From CBDCUF01 sp965222525 (lineage in GTDB: Bacteria; Pseudomonadota; Alphaproteobacteria; Rickettsiales; UBA8987), in assembly GCA_965222525.1 (NCBI GenBank), contig OZ244955.1:620001-684000 (forward strand): DNA of 64,000 bases, in the 5' to 3' direction. A model generated the notes under the pieces. It was not told where the DNA came from, made no database searches, and saw nothing but the letters and a program-made list of their open reading frames with translations. Shown piece by piece: positions 43,598 through 52,010 of the stretch (the stretch's first letter is position 1; the number at the start of each line of letters is the position of its first letter). Both the position numbers and the translations under genes were made by a program.

Positions 43598-43613
43598 TTA
43601 AGATTTTGTTAAC
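43598..43613 (+). promoter_or_regulatory. Second CtrA-box-like site, at the lgt 3' end
   Basis: Plus strand: TTAAGATTTTGTTAAC, again an exact TTAA-N7-TTAAC, 35 bases from the first site and in opposite orientation, overlapping the last codons of lgt. Confidence 0.45.
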
Positions 43614-44436
43614 TTTTTGGAGGGGAGAGAGGAGAAGCTACGACAGATTTTGTAACGTTTTTGCGTAAAATCAGCCAGATTCCACCCAGAATCATGGGAA
43701 TAGACAGTAATTGTCCCATAGTCAGGCTGCCGAATAAAAAGCCGATATGTTCATCAGGTTCGCGGTATAATTCAACAAACATACGGGAAATTGAATATCC
43801 GATCAGGAAAACACCCGATAATGCACCGGTTTTGTCACGCAATTTGCTCCTGAAGGCTATCAGCATGATGAAGAACAATAATATTCCTTCCAGCCCTGCC
43901 TCATATAGCTGGCTGGGATGACGTGCAAACGGGTCGTCAGGGAATATCACCGCCCAGGGAACATCGGTGGGGCGGCCATATAATTCACCATTGATGAAAT
44001 TGGCAATCCGCCCGAAAAACAACCCTATCGGCGTTACACAAGCGCATAAATCCATGAAGGACAGGAACCTCATCTTGTAGCGCCTGCACATCAGCCATGC
44101 GGCAACCATGGCGCCAAGCAACCCGCCATGGAAGGACATCCCGCCATTCCATACCGCCAGTATCTGCGAGGGGTTTTTCAGGAAGAATTCCAGCCCGTAA
44201 AACAGCACATAGCCGAGCCTGCCCCCGACCATAATTCCCAGCACCGCCCATATGATAAAATCATCATAAGCCTTCTGGGACATAACCTTTGGCTCACGCC
44301 GGTCTAGCCTCCCCAGATACCACCATCCGAGAAATATCCCGACCACATAACTGAGCGCATACCAGCGTATATCCAGCCCGCCGACACTGAACAGTACAGG
44401 GTCTATATCAGGAAACGGAATACCAACATTTGCCAT
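43609..44436 (-). CDS. lgt: Prolipoprotein diacylglyceryl transferase
   Basis: Transfers diacylglycerol from phosphatidylglycerol to the lipobox cysteine of prolipoproteins. It is a seven-helix inner-membrane protein with GGRLGYVLFYGL, the PSQILAVWNGGMSFHGGLLG segment with the essential histidine, and the Lgt signature region GRIANFINGELYGRPTDVPW. The 275 residues are normal. Divergent from the glycosyltransferase genes; a heptamer array lies between. Confidence 0.96.
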   Translation of the reverse strand: MANVGIPFPDIDPVLFSVGGLDIRWYALSYVVGIFLGWWYLGRLDRREPKVMSQKAYDDFIIWAVLGIMVGGRLGYVLFYGLEFFLKNPSQILAVWNGGMSFHGGLLGAMVAAWLMCRRYKMRFLSFMDLCACVTPIGLFFGRIANFINGELYGRPTDVPWAVIFPDDPFARHPSQLYEAGLEGILLFFIMLIAFRSKLRDKTGALSGVFLIGYSISRMFVELYREPDEHIGFLFGSLTMGQLLSIPMILGGIWLILRKNVTKSVVASPLSPPKS

Positions 44437-44437
44437 A

Positions 44438-44474
44438 ATTTTAGGTTGCAGGTTACAGGTTTTAGGTTACAGAA
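44438..44474. repeat. Heptamer array upstream of lgt
   Basis: AGGTTGC, AGGTTAC, AGGTTTT and AGGTTAC in tandem, the same word as at 27871-27906, about 16.5 kb away. Confidence 0.8.
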
Positions 44475-44526
44475 GGAGCCTGACCTGTTTATTATATGTT
44501 TTGATAGTAATGTGCAAGTTGTATGG

Positions 44527-45336
44527 ATGATGCCCCAGAAATTCCCCATATCAGTATTTATAATTGCCAGAGACGAGGCGGACAGGATTGGCAGGGCGAT
44601 TGCCAGTGTATCCGGCCGGGTGGATGAGATTATAGTAATTGACAGCGGTAGCGAGGATAATACGGTTGAGGTGAGTGAAAAGCTGGGTGCGAAGGTGGTT
44701 TATAATGAATGGCAGGGTTATGGCCGGCAGAAGATTTTCGGGCAGGATTTATGCCGCAATGACTGGATTCTCAATCTCGATGCCGATGAGGAATTGTCTC
44801 CGAAACTGGCGGAGACCATAAAAGAGCTGTTTTCCAAAAATAAACAGGAGCAATATTCCGCATATAAAATGCGATGGAAAATGCTGTTTATGTCGGATGA
44901 AAAACCGCCGTTATTTGCTCCCGGTTCAACATTTATCCGGCTTTATAACCGCCAATATGCCGGTTTTCGCGATAGTACAATACATGATTCTGTTGTAGTG
45001 CATAAGGGAGATACGGGCAATCTGGCCGGCTGGGGGGACGGGGTGGTGTATCACCGCTGTTTCCGCAATCTCCGGCACTGGGTAGAGAAAATCAACGCCT
45101 ACTCAACCATGCAGGCCGAAGATATGGCCAGGAAAGGCCGTAAAATCAGCCGCTTGCGTATAATTTTCGAGCCGCCGCTGACCTTCCTCAAGGCATATTT
45201 CCTGCGCCGCTACTTCCTCTACGGTATAAATGGCTTTATCGGCAGCTTCCTCTATTCCTATGCCAGGCTGTTGCGCCTTGCAAAAGCCCGTGAAATATGT
45301 CAGAATAAGCCCCTACAGGGCAGTATAAGTGACTGA
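44527..45336 (+). CDS. GT2 glycosyltransferase, WaaE/KdtX-like
   Basis: A 269-residue family 2 glycosyltransferase of the lipopolysaccharide-core type. It has ISVFIIARDEADRIGRAI, EIIVIDSGSEDNTVEV, ILNLDADEELSP with the DxD motif, and WVEKINAYSTMQAEDMA near the C terminus. It probably adds a sugar to the inner LPS core at the cytoplasmic face. The double ATG at 44527/44530 is preferred to the 44446 start, whose codons are repeat-derived. It overlaps the next gene by 8 bases. Confidence 0.88.
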   Translation: MMPQKFPISVFIIARDEADRIGRAIASVSGRVDEIIVIDSGSEDNTVEVSEKLGAKVVYNEWQGYGRQKIFGQDLCRNDWILNLDADEELSPKLAETIKELFSKNKQEQYSAYKMRWKMLFMSDEKPPLFAPGSTFIRLYNRQYAGFRDSTIHDSVVVHKGDTGNLAGWGDGVVYHRCFRNLRHWVEKINAYSTMQAEDMARKGRKISRLRIIFEPPLTFLKAYFLRRYFLYGINGFIGSFLYSYARLLRLAKAREICQNKPLQGSISD

Positions 45337-46345
45337 AAATAATATAGAAAAAATAATGGTAATAAATCTCGGCGGTACCCGTGAAATGGCGCTGGGGACT
45401 GCCGCTTTTGCCGCTATCCGCGAGTTTCATCCCAATGCGCATATAATCCTGCTTACCACCGCCAGATATGCTGAATTCGGCCAGCAATCGGGTTATTTCA
45501 ATGAAATCTGGGTTGACCCGCTGCTCAACTGGTATGATGTACCGCAAGTCTTACATTTTCTGAAAAAGCTGCGCAACTCCGGTATTCAACTGGTATATGA
45601 TTTGCAGAATGTCCGTCGCAGTAATATGTATTTCCGTTGCATGGGACGCAACAAACCCCTGTGGAACAGCAGCAATATTAACTGGTGTTCGCATTATTAT
45701 GACAATCCCGATGCCCATCTGATGCATTTTCTCGACCGGCAGGCCGAACAGCTTATGGTTACGGGTATGGAATTTATACCGCCGCCCGATATATCATGGC
45801 TGCAGGCGGATATATCGAAATTTTCCTTTCTGGAGACAGGGCAGCCTTATGCATTGCTGGTGGCAGGCGGGCTTGAGGATGAGAAACAAAGCCGCTGGCC
45901 GGAGTCCGGCTATGTCGAGGTGGCGGAATGGCTGGCGGAGATTGGTGTATTGCCGGTATTTATCGGGGATGAAGCAGACAAGGCGCTGATAAAATCGATA
46001 GACCGTTCCTGTGTGCATATTGACATTGCCAATCTGGCCGGACGAACGAGTCTGGCCGATATTGCCGAACTGGCCAGGGGTGCGGTATTTGCTATAGGTG
46101 CCGGTGACGGTTACATGCATCTGATGGCACTGACCGGCTGTCCGTCGATTTTTCTTTATTCCGGCTATTTCGTACAGGAAATCCACACCCCGATAGGTGA
46201 TGCGATAAATATCATGTATCAGCGCGAACCCTCGCAAATCCTCCCCAGCACGGTTATAGACAGGCTGATTGAGATGTTCGGCCTTAACGAGGGGGAGGAG
46301 GCGCAAGATAATGAAGATGAGGAAGCCGAAAATGACAGTGCCTAA
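45329..46345 (+). CDS. GT9 (heptosyltransferase-type) glycosyltransferase
   Basis: A 338-residue GT-B enzyme of the ADP-heptose:LPS heptosyltransferase family. VINLGGTREMALGTAAFAAI replaces the usual phosphate-loop start, YALLVAGGLEDEKQSRWP is the donor-site segment, and GAGDGYMHLMALTGCPSIFL corresponds to the conserved D-x-G-x-x-H motif. The tail is acidic. Translation is probably coupled to the GT2 gene. The last bases overlap the convergent 1150-residue gene by 4. Confidence 0.85.
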   Translation: MTENNIEKIMVINLGGTREMALGTAAFAAIREFHPNAHIILLTTARYAEFGQQSGYFNEIWVDPLLNWYDVPQVLHFLKKLRNSGIQLVYDLQNVRRSNMYFRCMGRNKPLWNSSNINWCSHYYDNPDAHLMHFLDRQAEQLMVTGMEFIPPPDISWLQADISKFSFLETGQPYALLVAGGLEDEKQSRWPESGYVEVAEWLAEIGVLPVFIGDEADKALIKSIDRSCVHIDIANLAGRTSLADIAELARGAVFAIGAGDGYMHLMALTGCPSIFLYSGYFVQEIHTPIGDAINIMYQREPSQILPSTVIDRLIEMFGLNEGEEAQDNEDEEAENDSA

Positions 46346-49300
46346 TGTCTTGGTGCTGGGCTGCGGCTGGAGTGGTCGTGGTTATGTTTATCATGCCCGT
46401 TTTTGCGGGGGAGGAGGCCGTTGTTCCTGGAGGCCAGGTCGTTATTGTCAGCATCAAGGCCGAGGTCACGCAGACCATCCACTATATTCTGCATTTCCTG
46501 TTCCTGTCTGGTGAGTGGCTTGTCTTTTTCGGCAGATTTTTCCTCGGACTTTTCAATATTTTTATTCTCTGCAATTCTCTGGTCAACATATTCCTGTATC
46601 CTGACCATATTGCGTTTCTTTTCTTCATCCGTATCGCCCAGCGGCAACAGCCCCTTTTCTATGAAAGGCTCCAGATTCTGCTCATTGAGGGATTGCAGGC
46701 CGGTTACATTACGCAACCTGTCATAGTTAAATTTATGGCCTTCTTCCTTCAGCTCCTTGATATCATCAAGCAATTCACGTTTGGCAGGGTCGAGGTCGAT
46801 TATCCTGTCACGGCCGGATTCGGGCAGTTCAACCCCCATATCCCTGGCAACCCGCTCGGCGTTTTCCTTGATTACCGCCACTTGTGCGATCATCATATTG
46901 GAAATATGCATTTTCTTCTCGGCATCCTTACCTTCCGTTTTGAAAACCTTGCCATCGGAAAACTCCAATTTGTCCCTTTCCTCGGGGTTAAGCGGATTGA
47001 CAAAACTCACATGTTCGGCAGATTTTTTCAGCACTTCCGCAGCCTTGTCATCACCATCCTTTTCGGCAATTTTGCCAAGCAGATATTCAGCCTCACGGGA
47101 TGTGGCAAAATGGTTTAATTCCTCAAGCTGCTGCGCATCCATCCTTATATCACGTAATTCGTCCAGATTAACCGACTGGCCTTTTTCCAGCTTCAGCCCA
47201 AGCTTTTCCTGCAATTCCGCATCTGATATACTTTCCTCTGGCAGTGCGGCAAGCCGTTCCACCAAATCTTGCATATGCTGTGAACGGTTATCCTGATTGG
47301 CCAGATGTTGCGATGTTAGCTGGAACACATCCTCTGCATCAGATGGAATCAGGTAGCGTGCGGCACTGACTTCCTTACCATCCACATCGGCATAAAACTC
47401 AATGGTTTTCCTGGCTTTGCCGTCATGGCCAAACGCACCGTCCGCACGCTCCACCTCACGATATTTCAGCTCACCCTCCATGCCGAAACCATCAGAATCA
47501 TCCTGCAGCGCCCTGTTGATTTCCGTCATGGCCTGTTTACGCTCCTGTTCTCCCAGTGCGATGAATTTATTCTCGGCCTCGGCCAGGGTACTCATCTTGA
47601 ACACACCCCATGCAACCCTGCTGTACGCCTTGTCATCCTTCACCAGAACCGACCACACATCTTCCCCCCTGGCAAACTGCATATTACCCTGCTCGACAAC
47701 CTCAAACAGGGTCGGGGCAATCCTGCCGGTAGTATTCTCATCGCCGGTCACCAGAACCGCCATCTCATGGTCACTGATTGCCTTGCCGTGATCGGTCAGG
47801 TAGTCCATATTATAAAGAATATCCTCCTTCCTGGCCGCGATATTACGCTGGTTATGCAGATGCTCATCCACTTCTTCGGCACGCCGGCCAACCGCCATCA
47901 ATGCCGCAGCCGACATACCGCTCAGATAACCCTGCTCGATATATTCCTGCGGAGACATCTCAACCTCACCAAAACCGTCATCAAATTTAACCCTGATTTC
48001 GCCGGAACTATCACCGCCCTCACTATCGCCCTTCGCAAGCTGTGCAGCATCTTTCTCACGTTTTTCCTCATCACCGAACAGGATAAAGGCCAGCCATGCC
48101 GCATCCATACCCGCCTGCTGCATAAGCTTGTCGATTTTCTCCCTGGTTTCGGTTGCCAGCCTGGTTTTCTCCTTCTCCTGACCGGGAGTTTTGGTTTGCT
48201 CGGGAGTAATTTCCGCATCATATATATTGTCATTAACCTGCTCCAGCACATCTTTATCAAATTTGTGCCTGCGCCATAAATGGGTCGATACCAGAGCAGT
48301 ACCAATACCGCCCTCCACAGCGTCATCCCTGTATTGTGCAACCACCATACCGCTGTCATTGCGGAACACATCGGTAATACCACTGCCGGGTGCAAGATTG
48401 TTGATAGTATCCGTTATCCGCTTGCCTGCCTCCTCGGCGCTCATGCCGCTGCGCTCGGCCTCACGCATAAGGAAATCCGCACGATACTGGATATCATCGG
48501 CAATATCGGCATTTTCGAAAACCTCACCCATCTTCTGAAGTGAACGGTAATGGCTCTCCTCACGGCCAACATCCTTATGCGCAACCCACAGGAATTCCTT
48601 CAGCCCGTAAACGGTGGCAACCGTCTGGGCGGTTTCATTGGCCTCAACCAGAAAACCATGACTGTCACTATGCCAGATATCCTTGATATACCCCTCGCCA
48701 AGCGCAGGGTCCTTATCCAGCACCGACTTGATATCATCACCCGTAATCCCGATCTTCCGCTCGGCATTGATAATATTGCGCTCTAACGCTGCCGCATCCT
48801 CCATCGCCGGAGCCTCATGCGGCATCATCATCCGCCATTTGGGGTGATATTGCGAATTAAACACCCGTACCAGATCATCTTTATTGTAAAGCTGGAGGTC
48901 AACTTTCTCGGTCTTGCCGAAATCATTGGTTATCGGTACCTGATGCGCTACACCAATCTCAAAGTCAAATTTGTAATCCTTGTTTTTGGCAATTTGCTGC
49001 AAATCCCTGCCATGCATATTCATGGTCTGGGCAAGCTTGTCGAAAAATATCTTATTCTCGTCGGAACTGTTCTTGGGGTCAATGCCGCTATCCTGCATTA
49101 TCATCGAGCCGGCCTCCTCTCCCATATTAACCATATTGGCCAGCATGAGGTTATATCTATGCTCCTGTTCCGACTCCATCGCAGCGGTAAGCTGCCTGAC
49201 CTCATCCTTGCTTTTGCCTTCCTTCTTCAGGGATTTCTCGTATTGTTTGAGTTCCTTCTTCTGATGCTCCTTTAAATCCTTGCCGAATGTATTATCAAAC

Positions 49301-49794
49301 TGCTCCTTTACGACACCAAACACAGTAGTGTGCTCGTCATATTTTATATGTTCGAGCGTGTTATCGGCATTCCATATGTCATGTATAGAACCTATAATCC
49401 CGACACCAGGCAGAAATTCCTTGGCAATGCCCGCAAGGTCACCCTTGATATTAACCCCTGTTTCTCCATAGAATTTACGGTTAGCATCTCCAATCTTCTT
49501 GAGGTGCTTCTTGATTTCATCATCAACCGTAGTGCGCCTGTTCTTGAGCCTGTCCCACCAGCCCTGCTGATGCTCACGCATCCCCCGATGCGCAGTCGCC
49601 GAAATATCGTAATATTCCGAATCGGTATGAGTCCGCTCCGGTGCCTTTGTCTCCTGTCTGGAATGCCCATTAGAGAATCTAGGGTCGCCCTTCATCGCAC
49701 GACGCTCCATAGTCTCATTCATATAGTCCGTTTCGTATGGAGTTGTCGTATTAGCTGGTCCCTGCGTGTTTTGTGGTGATGTACCGAATCCCAT
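46342..49794 (-). CDS. Unknown 1150-residue hydrophilic protein under a Pho-box-like promoter
   Basis: I recognise no family. The protein is very rich in Glu, Lys, Asp and Arg, mostly helical, and has no signal peptide and only one or two mildly hydrophobic stretches (EFLPGVGIIGSIHDIW near residue 130; YLSGMSAAALMAVGRRAEEV in the middle). Long charged segments may form coiled coils. The N terminus is Asn/Thr/Gln-rich and disordered, and the C-terminal ~25 residues are His/Asn/Ser/Arg-rich (HDKHNHDHSSRSPAPRH). AGAGAGGAATT precedes the ATG. Size, charge and lack of export signal are compatible with a type IV or VI substrate or a cytoskeletal protein; none is shown. Confidence 0.8.
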   Translation of the reverse strand: MGFGTSPQNTQGPANTTTPYETDYMNETMERRAMKGDPRFSNGHSRQETKAPERTHTDSEYYDISATAHRGMREHQQGWWDRLKNRRTTVDDEIKKHLKKIGDANRKFYGETGVNIKGDLAGIAKEFLPGVGIIGSIHDIWNADNTLEHIKYDEHTTVFGVVKEQFDNTFGKDLKEHQKKELKQYEKSLKKEGKSKDEVRQLTAAMESEQEHRYNLMLANMVNMGEEAGSMIMQDSGIDPKNSSDENKIFFDKLAQTMNMHGRDLQQIAKNKDYKFDFEIGVAHQVPITNDFGKTEKVDLQLYNKDDLVRVFNSQYHPKWRMMMPHEAPAMEDAAALERNIINAERKIGITGDDIKSVLDKDPALGEGYIKDIWHSDSHGFLVEANETAQTVATVYGLKEFLWVAHKDVGREESHYRSLQKMGEVFENADIADDIQYRADFLMREAERSGMSAEEAGKRITDTINNLAPGSGITDVFRNDSGMVVAQYRDDAVEGGIGTALVSTHLWRRHKFDKDVLEQVNDNIYDAEITPEQTKTPGQEKEKTRLATETREKIDKLMQQAGMDAAWLAFILFGDEEKREKDAAQLAKGDSEGGDSSGEIRVKFDDGFGEVEMSPQEYIEQGYLSGMSAAALMAVGRRAEEVDEHLHNQRNIAARKEDILYNMDYLTDHGKAISDHEMAVLVTGDENTTGRIAPTLFEVVEQGNMQFARGEDVWSVLVKDDKAYSRVAWGVFKMSTLAEAENKFIALGEQERKQAMTEINRALQDDSDGFGMEGELKYREVERADGAFGHDGKARKTIEFYADVDGKEVSAARYLIPSDAEDVFQLTSQHLANQDNRSQHMQDLVERLAALPEESISDAELQEKLGLKLEKGQSVNLDELRDIRMDAQQLEELNHFATSREAEYLLGKIAEKDGDDKAAEVLKKSAEHVSFVNPLNPEERDKLEFSDGKVFKTEGKDAEKKMHISNMMIAQVAVIKENAERVARDMGVELPESGRDRIIDLDPAKRELLDDIKELKEEGHKFNYDRLRNVTGLQSLNEQNLEPFIEKGLLPLGDTDEEKKRNMVRIQEYVDQRIAENKNIEKSEEKSAEKDKPLTRQEQEMQNIVDGLRDLGLDADNNDLASRNNGLLPRKNGHDKHNHDHSSRSPAPRH

Positions 49795-49899
49795 AATTCC
49801 TCTCTTTATTTAGAGTTCGGAGCTCTAAATGACAAATTTTTTACCTTACGGAAATTTTCCTGTACTCTTGTATTCATACACTCCTGAATTCCAAACTCC

Positions 49900-49933
49900 A
49901 TTATACCATAGAAATGTTACAGCTTTATGACAA
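49900..49933 (-). promoter_or_regulatory. Pho-box-like promoter of the 1150-residue gene
   Basis: Minus strand: TTGTCATAAAGCTGTAACA (49915-49933), 9 bases, TATAAT (49900-49905) preceded by TGG, an extended -10. The two half-sites repeat at 11-base spacing, as in the Escherichia coli Pho box (consensus CTGTCATAWAWCTGTCAY), and occupy the -35 region. Confidence 0.7.
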
Positions 49934-49987
49934 TTTTATGAATTTTTTGTAGCATTTCAGTGGCTAGAGTCCAGAGCCTAAGGCCGT

Positions 49988-50176
49988 ATGCACTTTTTTA
50001 TATTCAAAGGGTTAATTCTTACGCTACAAAGGCAGCACTCATTGTCTACTACAGGCAATGAGTGCAAAGTATATCTCAGTGAGGATATTTGGTCAAAGAT
50101 ATTCGGATTTTTACGTGAATTTCCAGACATATACCAAGCATATATGTTGAAGACGAGTAGAAAACTCGTAAATTGA
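49988..50176 (+). CDS. Possible small protein with an F-box-like C-terminal half
   Basis: A 62-codon frame in the 49795-50236 gap. Its second half (YLSEDIWSKIFGFL, then DIYQAYMLKTSRKLV) has the spacing of leucine, isoleucine, phenylalanine and aspartate seen in F-box motifs. The first half includes a perfect hairpin, GCACTCATTG and CAATGAGTGC, around 50035-50065, which argues for an RNA structure or a degenerate gene. No ribosome binding site is visible. Apart from this the gap holds the Pho-box-like promoter and heptamer fragments. Confidence 0.3.
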   Translation: MHFFIFKGLILTLQRQHSLSTTGNECKVYLSEDIWSKIFGFLREFPDIYQAYMLKTSRKLVN

Positions 50177-50236
50177 TTGAAGCAATTTAGTTAATGGAGT
50201 TCCCCACCCCCTTGACTTCCGACATAAAAAACTTCT

Positions 50237-50950
50237 CTACAACTCAGTATTCAGTTTGAACTCCATATAGCAATCTATAGTGTTGTCATCATAATCATAT
50301 TCGCCGGAAGCAAGGCATGAGCCGCTATCGGCAAAGCCACGCACCCTGCCACTGCCGGCCTTGCCGTCATCCATCTTGGCATCCACCTCATAGGCAGATT
50401 GCGGTTTTAATATACCTGTGTCATTTAACCCGGAGCTATCCTGTCTACCGAAACCGAGATGGTTATAATCCCCGCTGTCGTTACAATCGGTATCGCCCGA
50501 ACCCTCACAATCGACATAATATCCGCCTTCACCCGAACCAAACAAGGATTGCGGGATATTTGTGCCTATTTCGGCATCAGCTCCCGTTCCTGTCATTGCA
50601 CCGACATGGGCCGAAAGACCGGAGCGCTCCAGATGATCCCACATTTTCGGCCCTTCCGTACCGGAAGTCCAGGTGATCATACCGTCTTCATCGCCGTTAC
50701 CTGCACCGGTCCATGTGGTAGAAGCATCACTCATATCACCGGGAAGCGACATGTATTTCTCATGGAAAGCGACTATTGAGGACTGGTATTTTTCCACTTC
50801 CGATGTAATAGTGCGCACATCAGCTACGCTCAGAAGCAGCTTGCCGGCTATAACGGCTCCTATCAGAACACCGATAATCACCAGTACAACCGACAGTTCA
50901 ACCAGCGTAAAGCCGGAGCTTTTGTTTTTTGAATATTTGTCAGGAATCAT
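50237..50950 (-). CDS. Type IV pilin-like (pseudopilin) protein
   Basis: A 237-residue prepilin-like protein. Cleavage is expected at KSSG|FTLVELS with Glu5, followed by the helix VVLVIIGVLIGAVIAGKLLL. The head has KYMSLPGDMSDASTTW, a Gly/Asp/Ser-rich middle and YEVDAKMDDGKAGSGRV. The SLPGDM-DAS-W and VD-MDDG-A-SG motifs are shared with the protein at 38857-39552, so the two are paralogues. There are four cysteines in the head. The 51-base spacer to the next gene contains repeat-like CTGCTCACTGCAC words. Confidence 0.85.
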   Translation of the reverse strand: MIPDKYSKNKSSGFTLVELSVVLVIIGVLIGAVIAGKLLLSVADVRTITSEVEKYQSSIVAFHEKYMSLPGDMSDASTTWTGAGNGDEDGMITWTSGTEGPKMWDHLERSGLSAHVGAMTGTGADAEIGTNIPQSLFGSGEGGYYVDCEGSGDTDCNDSGDYNHLGFGRQDSSGLNDTGILKPQSAYEVDAKMDDGKAGSGRVRGFADSGSCLASGEYDYDDNTIDCYMEFKLNTEL

Positions 50951-50999
50951 AACTGCTCACTGCACACACCCACTACCCACCATTGTACCCTATTTCCGC

Positions 51000-51392
51000 T
51001 CATAAATTAAATGATTTAAAGCGTTTATACAGTCTGAAATGAACAATAAATACGATGATGTGTAATATCAGATACACTATGAAATACCACATTTTGCGGG
51101 GAATCTCCCTTTTGTGGTTCTCATAGGCGATATTGTAGTAATATTCCTTCTCCTCATTGAATTTCTCCTCGGTAATATCACGGAAAATGAAGGAATCCCC
51201 ACCTATTCCATAAAAAAAACGGGGATTTTCCATGGTTTCATAGGAAAATTCATCAATGGTGGTGATAAGCGGGTTGGCCATCAGATACAGGCTGAACAGG
51301 GTAAGAAACAGCATCATTGCTATAATGCCGGCAGAATATATACATACCAGCTTGGTATATAAGGTCAGTATCCTTGTCTTGTTCAGTTTCAT
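51000..51392 (-). CDS. Unknown small membrane protein
   Basis: A 130-residue protein with two membrane segments, near residues 15-40 (SAGIIAMMLFLTLFSLYLM) and 100-122 (MWYFIVYLILHIIVFIVHF), separated by a charged loop with FFYGIGGDSFIFRD. No family recognised. The ATG at 51392 gives MKLNKTRILTL; an upstream in-frame ATG at 51446 would overlap the toxin gene region. It is the last gene downstream of the RelE/ParE-type module. Confidence 0.6.
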   Translation of the reverse strand: MKLNKTRILTLYTKLVCIYSAGIIAMMLFLTLFSLYLMANPLITTIDEFSYETMENPRFFYGIGGDSFIFRDITEEKFNEEKEYYYNIAYENHKREIPRKMWYFIVYLILHIIVFIVHFRLYKRFKSFNL

Positions 51393-51449
51393 CTTATTGC
51401 CCCGGATGGGGGGATTATAACAGAAAATTCCAGTAAATCCAAACACGCT

Positions 51450-51713
51450 CTAGTCATAAATTTTACTCCTATGCCCTATTGCACTTATGGTTACAATTTT
51501 ATTTTCACTATCAACGATGTAAATAACCCGGTAATCACCAACCCTTAGCCTGCGTTGTCCGTAAAGACCGTAGCGTAGCGGTTTTCCGTATGACACAGGG
51601 TCGGAAGTCAGTCTTTCCTCAATCGCACGTTTTATAAGTTTTCCGGCAGATGAAGATAGTGAAGGAATATCTTTCTTTACAACTTTTTTCAGATATTCAA
51701 TTTTGTACGCCAT
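51450..51713 (-). CDS. RelE/ParE-family toxin
   Basis: An 87-residue RelE/ParE superfamily protein: YKIEYLKKVVKKDIPSL at the start, then KPLRYGLYGQRRLRVGDYRV and IYIVDSENKIVTISAIGHR at the end. Basic residues for RNA binding are retained. It starts directly after the antitoxin stop codon, so translation is coupled. Whether it cuts mRNA (RelE) or inhibits gyrase (ParE) cannot be told. Confidence 0.9.
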   Translation of the reverse strand: MAYKIEYLKKVVKKDIPSLSSSAGKLIKRAIEERLTSDPVSYGKPLRYGLYGQRRLRVGDYRVIYIVDSENKIVTISAIGHRSKIYD

Positions 51714-51938
51714 TTATTGCCATGCGTTTTCATGGGAAAAATGCTCTCCGCTATCTTCGGCCATACGTTTATTACTCATTTCCGAAAGATACATATCTTC
51801 ATTCAACTCCAGTGCTTCCCTAATCAGATCCGCAGCCGTTGCCGAAACCGACTTGTTATATTTATCGGCAAGCATTGATAACAGACTGTTTGTATCATTA
51901 TCGAGTGTAACCTGTACTCTTGGTCGTTCTGTAGGCAT
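51714..51938 (-). CDS. Ribbon-helix-helix-type antitoxin
   Basis: A 74-residue partner of the following toxin. The N-terminal RPRVQVTLDNDTNSLLSMLA segment and the following helix (KSVSATAADLIREALEL) fit a ribbon-helix-helix fold. The C-terminal acidic, flexible part would wrap the toxin. It would also repress the module. Confidence 0.82.
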   Translation of the reverse strand: MPTERPRVQVTLDNDTNSLLSMLADKYNKSVSATAADLIREALELNEDMYLSEMSNKRMAEDSGEHFSHENAWQ

Positions 51939-52010
51939 TTACCTTCCCTTTTTACTTTTACCGGCATTAGTGTACCACTTTTCAGTCACTTATGCAAGAT
52001 GAATTCGGGT

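Noticed and set aside
46345..48543. Several 100- to 280-codon plus-strand frames opposite the 1150-residue gene
   Set aside because: They are scattered over different frames, overlap each other, and lack ribosome binding sites; the minus-strand frame is continuous with a strong promoter.
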